In this document: positions 17,285-25,767 of the stretch, piece by piece
Layout of the letters: each line of letters begins with the position of its first letter
How positions within the stretch are numbered: position 1 is the stretch's first letter
Source of the DNA: a virus
Strand: one strand, 5' to 3'
IMG/VR virus record: IMGVR_UViG_3300044858_006017
Location: 1 to 56,150 of that record
Length of the DNA stretch: 56,150 nucleotides
The notes under the pieces: generated by a model
Database searches by the model: none
Told to the model about the DNA's origin: nothing
What the model saw: only the letters and a program-made list of their open reading frames with translations
Made by a program: the position numbers and the translations under genes

Positions 17285-18007
17285 TTAAAGGTCTATGTCA
17301 TCTACCACTACCGAATGTGCATCTTTTTCACCGGAGGCTTTAATAAATACCACATAAGGCTTCTTTTCTAAGACTTTAGGGTAATCCACAACCTTGTTTA
17401 AATCCAGACTGTACCGGCTTAGAAGGGTTTTCAGGTGGTCTTTAGAGGCTGCTGATAGCACGATATTCTTTTCAAGAACCTCACCTGTTTCCGTCATTTT
17501 AGTGGCGCTAGGGATAACAACAGTTTCTCCTTTGCCATTAACCACCTTGGCTTCGAATTTATTGACATCAAGGGTAAAAGACCCTTCTTTAGGCCCATAT
17601 GCTACCCAGCATTTTTTACCCACCAGTTTTTCGGGTTTAGCAAAAACCTCTTCTAAAGCTTTCTTAGATTTTTCCCAGTTAATAGCTTGACCTGAGATTT
17701 TAGGTAGTCCTAAGGCTACAAGCCAGCTTTGGACATTCAGGAAAGGCAGGTTATTAGGCTTTCCTCCTTCCTTTTTATAAAGAGGGCGAACAGTCGGAAC
17801 TAACCACCATTCTTTAATGGAGGCGCCAGAAGGTGTTTTAAAAGACACCTTATAGTTTTTAAAAGTGGGATCACCAGGAGGAGTACTTTCCGCGATAGAG
17901 GTCAAGGTAACAACCCCTTTATATTCCTTCACATACTCTTCACGGACGCCACTTTCTTCCTCTTCGGAAAGAAAATCATCATCATTCAATAAATCAATAT
18001 CACTCAT
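17285..18007 (-). CDS. Hypothetical replication protein, possible single-strand DNA-binding protein
   Basis: This 240-residue protein begins and ends with acidic segments (DLLNDDDFLSEEEE and VVDDIDL). The last residues resemble the acidic hydrophobic tails with which SSB proteins recruit partners. The middle shows beta-strand-like stretches with scattered aromatics. The ATG at 18007 follows AAAGG and overlaps the Cas4-like gene end by eight bases. No other SSB candidate is visible in the genome. The assignment is inference from tail and position. Confidence 0.45.
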   Translation of the reverse strand: MSDIDLLNDDDFLSEEEESGVREEYVKEYKGVVTLTSIAESTPPGDPTFKNYKVSFKTPSGASIKEWWLVPTVRPLYKKEGGKPNNLPFLNVQSWLVALGLPKISGQAINWEKSKKALEEVFAKPEKLVGKKCWVAYGPKEGSFTLDVNKFEAKVVNGKGETVVIPSATKMTETGEVLEKNIVLSAASKDHLKTLLSRYSLDLNKVVDYPKVLEKKPYVVFIKASGEKDAHSVVVDDIDL

Positions 18008-18830
18008 AAAGTGCCTTTCTACATTGTTCGACGAAATCACCATTGATTTCGCCTCTATCAAGGGAATCACAAACTTTTTTAAACGGACAGAAAAAACACA
18101 TCCCGCCTTGGCTACGAATTGGGTAAGGAGTTCCTGTTTTAAGGGAATTCGTTACCACTCCTTGATGCCTTTCAATCGCAGAGACAGGGCAATGAAACTG
18201 GCCGTCGATTAATATATCGTCATTTTCTATCGTAACCTTGAATTCGGTTATATCTGGTGCCAGTTTTTCACCTAACTTCGCACGTGTCCCGGCTGTCATG
18301 TATTCTTTACCTACATAAGAAAAGAATCCAAACACGAGAAAGCCCTGTTTAGCCCCTGTGGCCAGCATATATGCTGCGCACTGACTGATATAACTATCTG
18401 GAGGATTTTTATTAATAAAAACCTTTTCAAAGGATGAGACGGAGCTTACTGATTTAAGCTCAAAAACAGTAGGTTCACCATCCAGATTAGCAAAAATATC
18501 AATGCTACCTCTAAAACCATATTTGCCCTCGACTTTCTTATCTTTCTCAAGATTTGAGATTCTTGGAGAGGTTTTTATTTTCTCAAATAGATTTTCCCAG
18601 CCAAAACCAACTTCCCATGTCATAAAGGAAGTTAGACTAGGTTTTTTAGAGACTCCCTGATACCTCAACAGAGCTACCCGTGGACAGGATTGCTCAGAGG
18701 AGCCGATGGGGGTGTCATCTGGAAGCAGACGCCCCGACATACCCCCACGAATGTTGGGGGTTTCTTCTTCCAACATCCTTTTTTCCAGCCAATTACCTAA
18801 ACACTCTTCATAAAGAATTTCTTTTAGCAT
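18000..18830 (-). CDS. Cas4/RecB-like PD-(D/E)xK nuclease
   Basis: This 276-residue protein has the catalytic D111, then E124-L-K126, then the QCAAYM motif near 150, typical of RecB-family nucleases. Cys49 plus Cys245, Cys248 and Cys254 match the split 4Fe-4S cluster of Cas4/AddB-type exonucleases. It would resect DNA ends and may partner the RecT-like protein. GGAGG precedes the ATG. A sigma-28-type promoter lies in the gap behind the PhoH gene, so this gene likely starts its own transcript for the replication operon. Confidence 0.75.
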   Translation of the reverse strand: MLKEILYEECLGNWLEKRMLEEETPNIRGGMSGRLLPDDTPIGSSEQSCPRVALLRYQGVSKKPSLTSFMTWEVGFGWENLFEKIKTSPRISNLEKDKKVEGKYGFRGSIDIFANLDGEPTVFELKSVSSVSSFEKVFINKNPPDSYISQCAAYMLATGAKQGFLVFGFFSYVGKEYMTAGTRAKLGEKLAPDITEFKVTIENDDILIDGQFHCPVSAIERHQGVVTNSLKTGTPYPIRSQGGMCFFCPFKKVCDSLDRGEINGDFVEQCRKALYE

Positions 18831-18846
18831 ACTGCCTCCAGTAGTC

Positions 18847-18874
18847 TTATCGGAATAAGTTTTAAAAACCTTTA
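18847..18874 (-). promoter_or_regulatory. Sigma-28-type promoter for the replication operon
   Basis: On the minus strand: TAAAGGTTT followed by TCCGATAA. The -35 box carries one extra G; spacing is 11 or 12 depending on alignment. It lies in the only gap between the PhoH and Cas4-like genes. Confidence 0.55.
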
Positions 18875-20005
18875 ATCTTCTATTTTAGAAAGGAACCTAG
18901 AGACAACAGAGGAGCGGTGGGATTCGGTGAGAGCCACATGGGCATACGCGGGATCATCTTTAAGGAGTTCCACGAGGTCTTGCAGCCCACCCCTAACCCC
19001 ACTGGGAAGGTCGGACTGTTTGGTGTCTCCGATTAGGATAACTTTAGAATTTTCGCAGATACGGGTAATAATGGCTACTATCTCTTTAAAGGAGAGGTTT
19101 TGAGCCTCATCTACCACCAAAATAGTATGGTGGAGACTTCTCCCCCGGATAAAGGAGAGAGGTTGAATATCAATCTTATCGGATTCTATAAAGTTTTCGT
19201 ATTCTGTGAGAGATTTCTGGCCTTTACCTTTCACTCTTTGATTAGTAAAAAGGAATTTTAAATTGTCATGGAAAGATTCCATCCAAGGGCCTAATTTTTC
19301 ATTGATATTACCTGGAAGGTAACCTATATCCTTGCCTCCAAGGGCTTCTAGTGGCCTTGAAATAAGCAGTTTGCTATATGAGCCATCTTCAATCTGATCC
19401 ATTACAGCAGCCAATGTGCAGAGTGTTTTACCTGACCCTGCAGGACCTGCCACCGTCATCACATTGATTGATGGGTCATTTAATAAATACATCAAAATGT
19501 TTTGTTCTGCGTTTTTAGGTTGCAGCCCAAAACAGGCATGCCCTTTAGTAAACTTTACATCTCGTTTAAAGAGAGTTCCCCAACCACCTTCAGTATCATC
19601 AAAGGAGTTATGATATTCCTCACCACGTCCTGAATAAGGTGGGTATTTTACAGCTAATTCTGAACTTAACCCGCATTTTCTGGCATAGGTATGGAACATT
19701 AAATCCGAGGTAAGCAGTGTTAGGTGGGGGTTTGCTCCAAGAGTTTCAAGAATACCTAAATCACCTGTATTTTCTGAGATATGGTCTAAAAGCTCTACTT
19801 TATCCGCCCATTCTTGGCAGAAAATACGGACAGCCCGTGATAACCCTTTAAGTTTTAGAGAGTCGAGCTCCCTAAAGACCTCGTGGCTTACAAAAAGCCC
19901 CCTATTTTCTGGTAAAAATAGATTAGGTAGGTCAATACAGGTGTTTGTATCAAGGAAGTATTGCGGTTTGGTGGGGGCTTTCTTAGCGGGTTTGTTCTTG
20001 TTCAT
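18872..20005 (-). CDS. phoH: PhoH-family ATPase with N-terminal PIN domain
   Basis: This 377-residue two-domain protein has an N-terminal PIN-like ribonuclease domain (FLDTNTCID near 17-25, with conserved acidic residues further on). A PhoH ATPase follows, with Walker A GPAGSGKT at 187-194 and Walker B ILVVDEAQN. This is the PhoH2 arrangement, in which related bacterial proteins act as RNA helicase/ribonucleases. PhoH is common in environmental phages; its phage role is not settled. The gene overlaps the small gene upstream by 23 bases. Confidence 0.8.
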   Translation of the reverse strand: MNKNKPAKKAPTKPQYFLDTNTCIDLPNLFLPENRGLFVSHEVFRELDSLKLKGLSRAVRIFCQEWADKVELLDHISENTGDLGILETLGANPHLTLLTSDLMFHTYARKCGLSSELAVKYPPYSGRGEEYHNSFDDTEGGWGTLFKRDVKFTKGHACFGLQPKNAEQNILMYLLNDPSINVMTVAGPAGSGKTLCTLAAVMDQIEDGSYSKLLISRPLEALGGKDIGYLPGNINEKLGPWMESFHDNLKFLFTNQRVKGKGQKSLTEYENFIESDKIDIQPLSFIRGRSLHHTILVVDEAQNLSFKEIVAIITRICENSKVILIGDTKQSDLPSGVRGGLQDLVELLKDDPAYAHVALTESHRSSVVSRFLSKIED

Positions 20006-20204
20006 TTTCGTCCTGGGCTAATTGCGCTTTTGGCGCAGGGTTTAAAGCTTGTTCGATTATAGAAACCAACTCATCATCAATCTGATTATCGGTTTTTTTA
20101 GCAACTTGCTTTAACGTTAGCAACAGAACCTTTTCTATAACAGAGGAGGTTAGCAACCTCAGGCCTAAATTAATCAATGTTGTTACAATAATACTCGGAA
20201 CCAT
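19983..20204 (-). CDS. Small protein with hydrophobic N-terminus in the lysis region
   Basis: This 73-residue protein has a start at 20204, favoured by AGGAGG; the frame extends further upstream without support. The first 40 residues are hydrophobic/amphipathic (VPSIIVTTLINLGLRLL, VIEKVLLLTL) and the tail is acidic and polar. It directly follows the endolysin gene, so a holin-like or anti-holin role is possible, but no strong transmembrane segment is certain. Confidence 0.55.
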   Translation of the reverse strand: MVPSIIVTTLINLGLRLLTSSVIEKVLLLTLKQVAKKTDNQIDDELVSIIEQALNPAPKAQLAQDENEQEQTR

Positions 20205-20214
20205 GAAACACCTC

Positions 20215-20607
20215 CTAGGGCAAATTACTCTCAAAATGACAAAATTCTTTAAAACTTTTCCACTTACCTGCCCACATTAAAGGCAGTTCCAAACCTTTTG
20301 CTAACTGTGCCAGCATTATAAACTTTCCAATACCCCAATCAGCTTTCTCATTTACCAAGAAAAACAGATCTACAGCTCTTCCGTGGTTATGGGCAGACCG
20401 TCCACCTTTAGCATTAGTTGCAATAGGCCCTGGTTTGCTCCGGCCTTGCTCAAATAAAGCGTTTTGTTCTTCAAATGAGCGGAATCCGGAAGCTACTTGC
20501 ACATTTAAACCTTTTGCATGGGCCTCTTTTAGTAACTTTTCAATAGCTACTTTAAAGCTAGGTTCTAGTTTTTTCAGTTTTTCAACTGAATACGGTTTTA
20601 AATTCAT
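20215..20607 (-). CDS. Endolysin, M15-family peptidase
   Basis: This 130-residue protein of the VanY/M15 type (L-alanyl-D-glutamate peptidase class, as in phage T5) has SGFRS at 40-44, the zinc motif SAHNHGRAVDL at 71-81 (His and Asp ligands) and a final CHFE near 124-127 supplying the third ligand. It cleaves the peptide crosslinks of peptidoglycan. GAGG precedes the ATG. The holin-like gene lies just upstream, giving a lysis cassette. Confidence 0.85.
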   Translation of the reverse strand: MNLKPYSVEKLKKLEPSFKVAIEKLLKEAHAKGLNVQVASGFRSFEEQNALFEQGRSKPGPIATNAKGGRSAHNHGRAVDLFFLVNEKADWGIGKFIMLAQLAKGLELPLMWAGKWKSFKEFCHFESNLP

Positions 20608-20861
20608 TACTTACCTCTCACAGAGATTTTTTCAATTTTAACCTCAGCATCGGAAATCCGTTTATCATGTTCTGTTAGTTTATTAACCACTACACGTAGG
20701 TCATTTCTAACCCCCTCAATACCGTTTGAGATATTATCCATTTTTTCCACGAGCTTTGCGCCGTGGGTGGCGACAATCTTCCATACCCCAAATAAAACAA
20801 TTAACAAAATCATAGAATTTGGGTCAAGTTTGTTAATAACGCTTAATGCTAGCTGTTCCAT
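20607..20861 (-). CDS. Holin-like membrane protein
   Basis: This 84-residue protein has one clear transmembrane segment (about residues 17-33, MILLIVLFGVWKIVATH) followed by a helical coiled-coil tail with basic end (ISVRGK). The topology resembles single-span holin or XhlA-like lysis proteins. It lies immediately before the endolysin gene, sharing one base. AGGAG precedes the ATG. Confidence 0.55.
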   Translation of the reverse strand: MEQLALSVINKLDPNSMILLIVLFGVWKIVATHGAKLVEKMDNISNGIEGVRNDLRVVVNKLTEHDKRISDAEVKIEKISVRGK

Positions 20862-20869
20862 GACATCTC

Positions 20870-21070
20870 CTATGCTTTATATACCGGATTTTGTTTTTTA
20901 TTTCGCACTTCTTTTTCACGACATTCCCGACATTCTTCTTCAGTTTTACAGTTAGCACATTTATCTATAGGGTCGTTGTCTACTTTTAGCTTTCTAGCAG
21001 GGAGTTCCATAGCGTTCCCCCCTCCAGAGGCAGTTGTTTTAAATCTTGAAAATGCTTCCTTTAATTCCAC
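20870..21070 (-). CDS. Small Cys-rich hypothetical protein
   Basis: This 66-residue protein starts with GTG after GGAGG. Its centre holds CANCKTEEECREC, four cysteines in two close pairs, which could bind zinc. It sits between the structural and lysis genes; its function is unknown. Confidence 0.55.
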   Translation of the reverse strand: MELKEAFSRFKTTASGGGNAMELPARKLKVDNDPIDKCANCKTEEECRECREKEVRNKKQNPVYKA

Positions 21071-21071
21071 A

Positions 21072-21926
21072 TCAGCCTCCGTCCAAAGTTACGTCAATTC
21101 TTTCACTATCTTGCATATCAGCCTCAACCCTGTTCTTGGTATCGGCCACATCTCTAAACGTCACTGTAGCACTTCCCCCGCCATTGTCCACAATATTTGT
21201 TTTTCCTGCTTGGACAGCCAGAATAATACGTAACACCTCTGCAGCTGTTAAACCGCTTTCTATCACCTCTAACCACGGGTTTGCCGCAGCTCCTGATGAA
21301 TTTAAAAGTTCCCCCATAGTTCCGGGTTCATCGTTATCAATCGCTAAGGCCCCCCATACAGCAGCTGCTAGAGAGTTTGGGGAAAGAGGGGTATTTGAGT
21401 TAATGTCTGCAGAGATAGAGGCTGTAGCAAAGTTATTAGCAGATAATAAGCCTGTCCCGTTTAAGTTAGCTAGCATTCCTACTATCGCACCTAATTGAGC
21501 TGTAGTAATCGTTCCTGAAGCAGTTATAGCAGCCTCTAGGGCAGCTACTGCAGCTAAGGTAGCGGTTGTGGTGGTAATAGAAGCAGAGATATCTGCTAAA
21601 AGGTTAACTATTTGGTCTAAATCCGCATTGGTTAATGCTATCGCGGCGTCTAAGTTCGCCGTAAGATTTTTTCCTGCGGCTAGTTGTGCTGCTTGGGTTT
21701 CAATAGAACTGGAAAGGTCAGTATAGGAAGCTACTCCCCCGCCTGTTCTAGCGGGGTGCCATGCCGTAGGGTGGGTAGTCCCATTAGGAATAGAGGCATG
21801 GTCATTGAACGATGCATTCCGTACTGCAGGGTGTAGATTCCAACCACACTGGTCATTGAGCAGGTTACCGCCCATATACCTGCCCACCACTTTGAATCTT
21901 GAGTCATAATTACCTAATAAAGCCAT
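21072..21926 (-). CDS. Virion structural protein with tail-fibre-type C-terminus
   Basis: This 284-residue protein has a middle rich in Ala, Thr and Asn and an end (LTAAEVLRIILAVQAGK ... VTFRDVADTKNRVEAD) matching a module found at the C-terminus of many phage tail-associated proteins. It is the last of a run of decoration/fibre-type genes. The start at 21926 lies three bases after the preceding stop; an in-frame TTG at 21935 is the alternative. Confidence 0.6.
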   Translation of the reverse strand: MALLGNYDSRFKVVGRYMGGNLLNDQCGWNLHPAVRNASFNDHASIPNGTTHPTAWHPARTGGGVASYTDLSSSIETQAAQLAAGKNLTANLDAAIALTNADLDQIVNLLADISASITTTTATLAAVAALEAAITASGTITTAQLGAIVGMLANLNGTGLLSANNFATASISADINSNTPLSPNSLAAAVWGALAIDNDEPGTMGELLNSSGAAANPWLEVIESGLTAAEVLRIILAVQAGKTNIVDNGGGSATVTFRDVADTKNRVEADMQDSERIDVTLDGG

Positions 21927-21931
21927 ACTTT

Positions 21932-23089
21932 TCAACCCCAGGCTGTGTCGAGATGCCCGAAAAAGGCTGAGTTAATGGGTGTGGCTGCTCCATGATATAT
22001 TAACCAGTACAAGGCGGCTCCATCATAAATTCTAGGCATACTCGGTAGCTGATTAATTAAATCCCGTTCACATGCTACCCCGAGAGACACCAAAGGCAAA
22101 GTTAGTAGAGGTTTAACTAAACCTACACTGAATTCTCCAGATACATATGAAACAGATAATTGAATCTGCTCTATACTTCTGACTCCACCATCCCCTGCAG
22201 CCAAAGGAACGAAAGGGCCATACTTACCTGAGCCCGTCCCTGAGTAGAGGATTAGCCCGTTGGCCGCGGCCGTCTTCCCGATCGGGAGCGTGGCCGGTGT
22301 TGCTTTTCCAGCTGTTGCTACTGAGTTTGTGTATGAAGGCGTTGAGAGGGACGGTGTGGCAGCACCCATCGGAGTAGCGTTATTGGCCCACATTATTACT
22401 TGCAGCCCTGCTCCATCTGTGTAACGAGGGAGAAGTGTGTTTATGGTATGGGTCCCAGTCCCTGCATCAGTGATATTTATTGCCGTTCCTGCCACCGCAT
22501 TTGCATAAGAGGTAGCCAGTTTACAGGTAGTATCCGTGACCTTAATCACAAAATAGTTCGTAGCTGCAGATAATCCGGCCGGGAGAGTGGTTGTGGTGGA
22601 GACTTGGACGGTTGTGTAAGGCATTAGATTAATGTTTGAGTGGGTCAGAATGTCTGTCCCTGCATCTGCCGTAAAAGTAGAGAAAGAAGATAAAGTGTTG
22701 GCGGTATTTTGAGCTGTGGTTGTTGTAACAGAGGTCACCCTATAAAAACCCACCAAGTCCACGAGCATTAGCACTGCAGGGGTAGCTGTAGCTGCCGCAG
22801 TAAAGGCTGAGGCGTTTGTCAAAACCTTATAGTCCGGGGATACGTTTCCGCCGTGTTGCATACAGTTAGCGTTGGTGGTTGTATCCGATACGGGTTGAAA
22901 GGTTAGGTTAGTTCCGGTATTAAATAAAGAATCCGCTCCAGGGTTACCTCCCCCACGTGCTAAAAAAGACCATTCCCCTGCCACCGCTGCAGTGGTAGGG
23001 AGCATATTTTTGTTCCAGTCGATTCTTTTAAATTTGCCATTTGCGCTCATCTCACTAATTAAATCGTCAAAACTTGAAAATCCTGCCAT
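21932..23089 (-). CDS. Virion structural protein, paralogue with inserted domain
   Basis: This 385-residue protein shares LPRYTDGxG, GPFxPLxxGDxGVRSIE, FxxxLVKPL and a closing GHLxTxW with the 288-residue protein of the next gene, so the two arose by duplication. It differs by an insert at about residues 125-218 containing TLPAGLSAATNYFVIKV and AINITDAGTGTHTI, a module recurrent in phage fibres. The encoded product is probably exposed on the virion. GGAG precedes the ATG. Confidence 0.6.
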   Translation of the reverse strand: MAGFSSFDDLISEMSANGKFKRIDWNKNMLPTTAAVAGEWSFLARGGGNPGADSLFNTGTNLTFQPVSDTTTNANCMQHGGNVSPDYKVLTNASAFTAAATATPAVLMLVDLVGFYRVTSVTTTTAQNTANTLSSFSTFTADAGTDILTHSNINLMPYTTVQVSTTTTLPAGLSAATNYFVIKVTDTTCKLATSYANAVAGTAINITDAGTGTHTINTLLPRYTDGAGLQVIMWANNATPMGAATPSLSTPSYTNSVATAGKATPATLPIGKTAAANGLILYSGTGSGKYGPFVPLAAGDGGVRSIEQIQLSVSYVSGEFSVGLVKPLLTLPLVSLGVACERDLINQLPSMPRIYDGAALYWLIYHGAATPINSAFFGHLDTAWG

Positions 23090-23098
23090 TTTAGCTCC

Positions 23099-23965
23099 TT
23101 ATGCCCATGATGTTTCTATTAGGCCGTGTATTGGTACTGTCGCTAAAGTTCCGTTAGGACAGCATATAAAACTTAGAAAAGCGTCATCTTGGATGACAGG
23201 TGCTTGTATAAAATCTTTGAAGTAGTCTAACTCTACTGGGCCTGTTGCGCTTCTGATTTGTGATTGCGCTAAAGGTTTAACTAAAACAAAAGTTAGTAGA
23301 CCTACGTCGGTTACTCCAGGGAAAGTGATGCTTTCTATGCTTCTAACCCCCGTGTCCCCTGATTGTAAAGGAATGAAAGGGCCCCCGTAGTTAGGAGTGG
23401 CCTTAGCTGATGATCCTAGAGTCCCTACCACCGTCTGTTCGATAGTCAAATCGACTAAAGGTGTTACCCTACCTGAAACACCGCTCTGATTGGTGTATGT
23501 GCAGGTAAACTGGACACCTGCGATAGCTGAGCCGGGCGCTACCACTACAGGCATAATCTTAACCCCTTCCCCATCTGTGTAACGGGGTAAAGTAATGGTG
23601 TTATCCATCACCTGTTCATCATTTGATGACTCGTCCACGAACGGGTAATAAAGTAGATAGTCACAAAGAATAATAGGCATTGGGGAGATAGTTGCGGTAG
23701 CGCATATTGTGGTGAATTTTCGTAACACTTTTTGTTTTGGTGAAACAGTTAAGCCGTGATTGATCCCACCATCGGTAGAGTATCTCAACTGTGTCGCCTT
23801 GAGCGGGGAAGCAGCGTAGTATATAGGGCTAGGATTCCCGGGTGAGAGAGAAATATCAAACCATACCCCTTGGACGGTGGTCTGTGAGGGTGTTTTTCTC
23901 CATGAGCTTATTTTTCTAAATTGCTCATCTGCTTCGACTATGTTTAGTACTTTTCTAAAAGGCAT
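23099..23965 (-). CDS. Virion structural protein, paralogue of the next gene
   Basis: This 288-residue protein is related to the product of 21932-23089 through LPRYTDGEG, GPFIPLQSGDTGVRSIE and FVLVKPL, but lacks its inserted domain. Its ribosome site is weak and lies in the last codons of the homing endonuclease gene just upstream, consistent with that gene having been inserted between two structural genes. A capsid decoration or fibre role is inferred. Confidence 0.6.
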   Translation of the reverse strand: MPFRKVLNIVEADEQFRKISSWRKTPSQTTVQGVWFDISLSPGNPSPIYYAASPLKATQLRYSTDGGINHGLTVSPKQKVLRKFTTICATATISPMPIILCDYLLYYPFVDESSNDEQVMDNTITLPRYTDGEGVKIMPVVVAPGSAIAGVQFTCTYTNQSGVSGRVTPLVDLTIEQTVVGTLGSSAKATPNYGGPFIPLQSGDTGVRSIESITFPGVTDVGLLTFVLVKPLAQSQIRSATGPVELDYFKDFIQAPVIQDDAFLSFICCPNGTLATVPIHGLIETSWA

Positions 23966-23966
23966 A

Positions 23967-24731
23967 TTATACTATTCCATCAAGTTTATTGGTATATTCA
24001 ATATAAGCATTAGATGCTTCTTCTGCAGTTTTAAAATAACCAAGATACTTTCTTTTAATTCCTCTACCAAAATTAACTACGGCATAGTATGGTTTTTTTG
24101 GACATCTTTTGTCAAAAAGAACTCCCCGATAACCACATCGTCCTTTAATATCTGTTCGAGCCTGAGCTTTTTTTGCCATTAACAATTTAGTGGTTTCTGA
24201 ATGATTTTTGCCAAACATGGGTTGTTTTTCAGTCGACAGTCCTTTATTCCACGGCTCAAATTTCTCACTTTGTTTATTTTCAGGTCTATCTATTATTTTA
24301 GATCTAATACCTATCTCTATTTCAGAGATTTTTTTTAAAGTTCGTCGAATATAAATTTTGAGTGATAATTTTTTTCCATATCTGGGTTGTTGAGTTTTTG
24401 GTAATCCTTTATTCCAAGCTCGTAACCCCCTATTACCAATATGTCCGCCAAATTGTCGATTATATCCTTTTTTTGGATTAGCGGAATCAAATTCTTTTAT
24501 TAATCTAGTTTCTTCTTGATCTAACGTTTTAATATCAGGACATTCTAAAATAACCTCAAATTCAAATGCCTCCTTTCCGTATTTATTATACGACGCTTGA
24601 AGGTGTTTATTTTGATGAGTATTGGTCCTCAATTTATCTTTATGCCCATTATCTATTCTCACTTTGATATTTAAAGTTTGACCGATATAAACCTTTTTGT
24701 TGACTAAATTTGTTATTTTATAAATAAACAT
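23967..24731 (-). CDS. GIY-YIG homing endonuclease with NUMOD and AP2 DNA-binding modules
   Basis: This 254-residue protein has a GIY-YIG catalytic domain (FIYKITNLVNKKVYIGQT near the start, followed by a conserved Arg and Glu). NUMOD3-like repeats follow (GKKLSLKIY, GKNHSETTK), then an AP2-type domain (GYRGVLFDK ... RKYLGYFKTAEEASNAY). The ATG at 24731 follows GGAGG; an open extension upstream is unsupported. It interrupts the structural operon and has its own sigma-28-type promoter. It is a free-standing mobile endonuclease; its probable target is the intron- or insert-free allele at this site. Confidence 0.8.
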   Translation of the reverse strand: MFIYKITNLVNKKVYIGQTLNIKVRIDNGHKDKLRTNTHQNKHLQASYNKYGKEAFEFEVILECPDIKTLDQEETRLIKEFDSANPKKGYNRQFGGHIGNRGLRAWNKGLPKTQQPRYGKKLSLKIYIRRTLKKISEIEIGIRSKIIDRPENKQSEKFEPWNKGLSTEKQPMFGKNHSETTKLLMAKKAQARTDIKGRCGYRGVLFDKRCPKKPYYAVVNFGRGIKRKYLGYFKTAEEASNAYIEYTNKLDGIV

Positions 24732-24750
24732 AAACGCCCTCCAATATTGC

Positions 24751-24777
24751 TTATCGGTAATATCAAAATAAACCTTA
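24751..24777 (-). promoter_or_regulatory. Sigma-28-type promoter for the GIY-YIG gene
   Basis: On the minus strand TAAGGTTT, 11 bases, ACCGATAA. The -35 box overlaps the stop codon of the upstream structural gene, and the ATG of the endonuclease lies 20 bases after the -10 box. Confidence 0.65.
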
Positions 24778-25182
24778 GTCCAAAACGAAGACCAGGGCAC
24801 CTGCAGCAAATTGCGGTTGAATACCGGTAGTTACACTAACTGAAGCTGTCAAAGCACCGGATACAATAATTGTTCCCGCACCTGAGGATGATGTAACGAT
24901 ACTTACGTGAGTACAAGTAGCTGAACCCGATGTGCAAACAGGAAACTGTTCGATATTTGCATTCTCAACAGTGGCCCCAGAGACTGTAAAATCGGATGCT
25001 CTGGTCATAGTTACCCTGGCATAACCGCCATAGGCAGCTTCGTTTGTAACTGCTGAGCCTGCCTCACCCGGATCAGACGTGTGAAGTGCAAGCCAAAGGT
25101 CGGTATTACCATCCCAGCTTACGTTTGTACCTTTAAAAATATAGTCGTTGATAGCGGTTTCCGCTGTATTACTGAAGCTCAT
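24775..25182 (-). CDS. Conserved virion structural protein
   Basis: This 135-residue protein has the phrase LWLALHTSDPGEAGSAVTNEA followed by GGYARVTMTRAS. It belongs to a widespread phage structural family usually encoded near capsid and tail genes; the exact role in the particle is not settled. AAAGGA precedes the ATG. Its stop codon overlaps the promoter of the inserted homing endonuclease. Confidence 0.65.
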   Translation of the reverse strand: MSFSNTAETAINDYIFKGTNVSWDGNTDLWLALHTSDPGEAGSAVTNEAAYGGYARVTMTRASDFTVSGATVENANIEQFPVCTSGSATCTHVSIVTSSSGAGTIIVSGALTASVSVTTGIQPQFAAGALVFVLD

Positions 25183-25203
25183 AAAGTCAATCCTTTCATA
25201 TAG

Positions 25204-25413
25204 TTACCACCCATTCGGAAAATACGAATTCCCCCCGCCTCCCCCACCTGCACTAGAAGCTAACCCCCAGGCAGAACCATCCCAATAATACAACTCCCCC
25301 GTTGATATTACAAGCCTTACATCACCTATTTCGTTATCTGTTGTAGGCAAGGAGACAACATTTGTAACCGGGGCTTTCCAATACTCTTCATCTGGAAGAT
25401 TAAAATTAGCCAT
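25204..25413 (-). CDS. Small virion protein
   Basis: This 69-residue protein contains GDVRLVISTGELYYWDGSAW, a short motif common in small phage head or tail accessory proteins, and ends in a Gly-rich run. GGGAGG precedes the ATG, and it abuts the upstream gene. Function is inferred from position behind the capsid gene. Confidence 0.55.
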   Translation of the reverse strand: MANFNLPDEEYWKAPVTNVVSLPTTDNEIGDVRLVISTGELYYWDGSAWGLASSAGGGGGGNSYFPNGW

Positions 25414-25755
25414 TTATCCTCCCTTTATATGGGCATAACAGTTCACGGAAGTAGCTCCTGATGTTCTGTTTAAAACAACTCGAAGATAAGGTGCGGGCTC
25501 GATTTCGGTGAAGGTGAAGCTAAGCGTCCCACTCGATCCACTGATTGTCCTATCAGCACCAATTGGGAAGGAGATTAGGGTTTCATTTAAATCTTCGTTC
25601 AAAACTCTTTCGACATTCAGTGTCCCTGTAATGGAAGATGCCCATTCCAGACAAACAATCCAGGAATAGCAAAATCTTACATCCAAGAGTTTAGAATAAT
25701 TGTTTCCTGATGAAAGAATCTCATTTTCAAAAAGTTTTACGAGTTTTGATCTCAT
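25414..25755 (-). CDS. Small virion protein, beta-rich
   Basis: This 113-residue protein is predicted to be mostly beta strands (TLSFTFTEIEP, YLRVVLNRTSGA) and resembles in pattern the product of 44169-44510: both end with residues that recall a YLRVxxxxxSGxxxxNxY pattern. A decoration or connector protein is likely. It is the first gene after the capsid terminator, so its transcript may depend on readthrough. Confidence 0.55.
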   Translation of the reverse strand: MRSKLVKLFENEILSSGNNYSKLLDVRFCYSWIVCLEWASSITGTLNVERVLNEDLNETLISFPIGADRTISGSSGTLSFTFTEIEPAPYLRVVLNRTSGATSVNCYAHIKGG

Positions 25756-25767
25756 TTTTCACTCCAA

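Noticed and set aside
20090-20125. TAAAGCAA followed by ACCGATAA on the minus strand
   Set aside because: It is inside a coding gene, the -35 box matches poorly and the spacing is 12; chance is likely.
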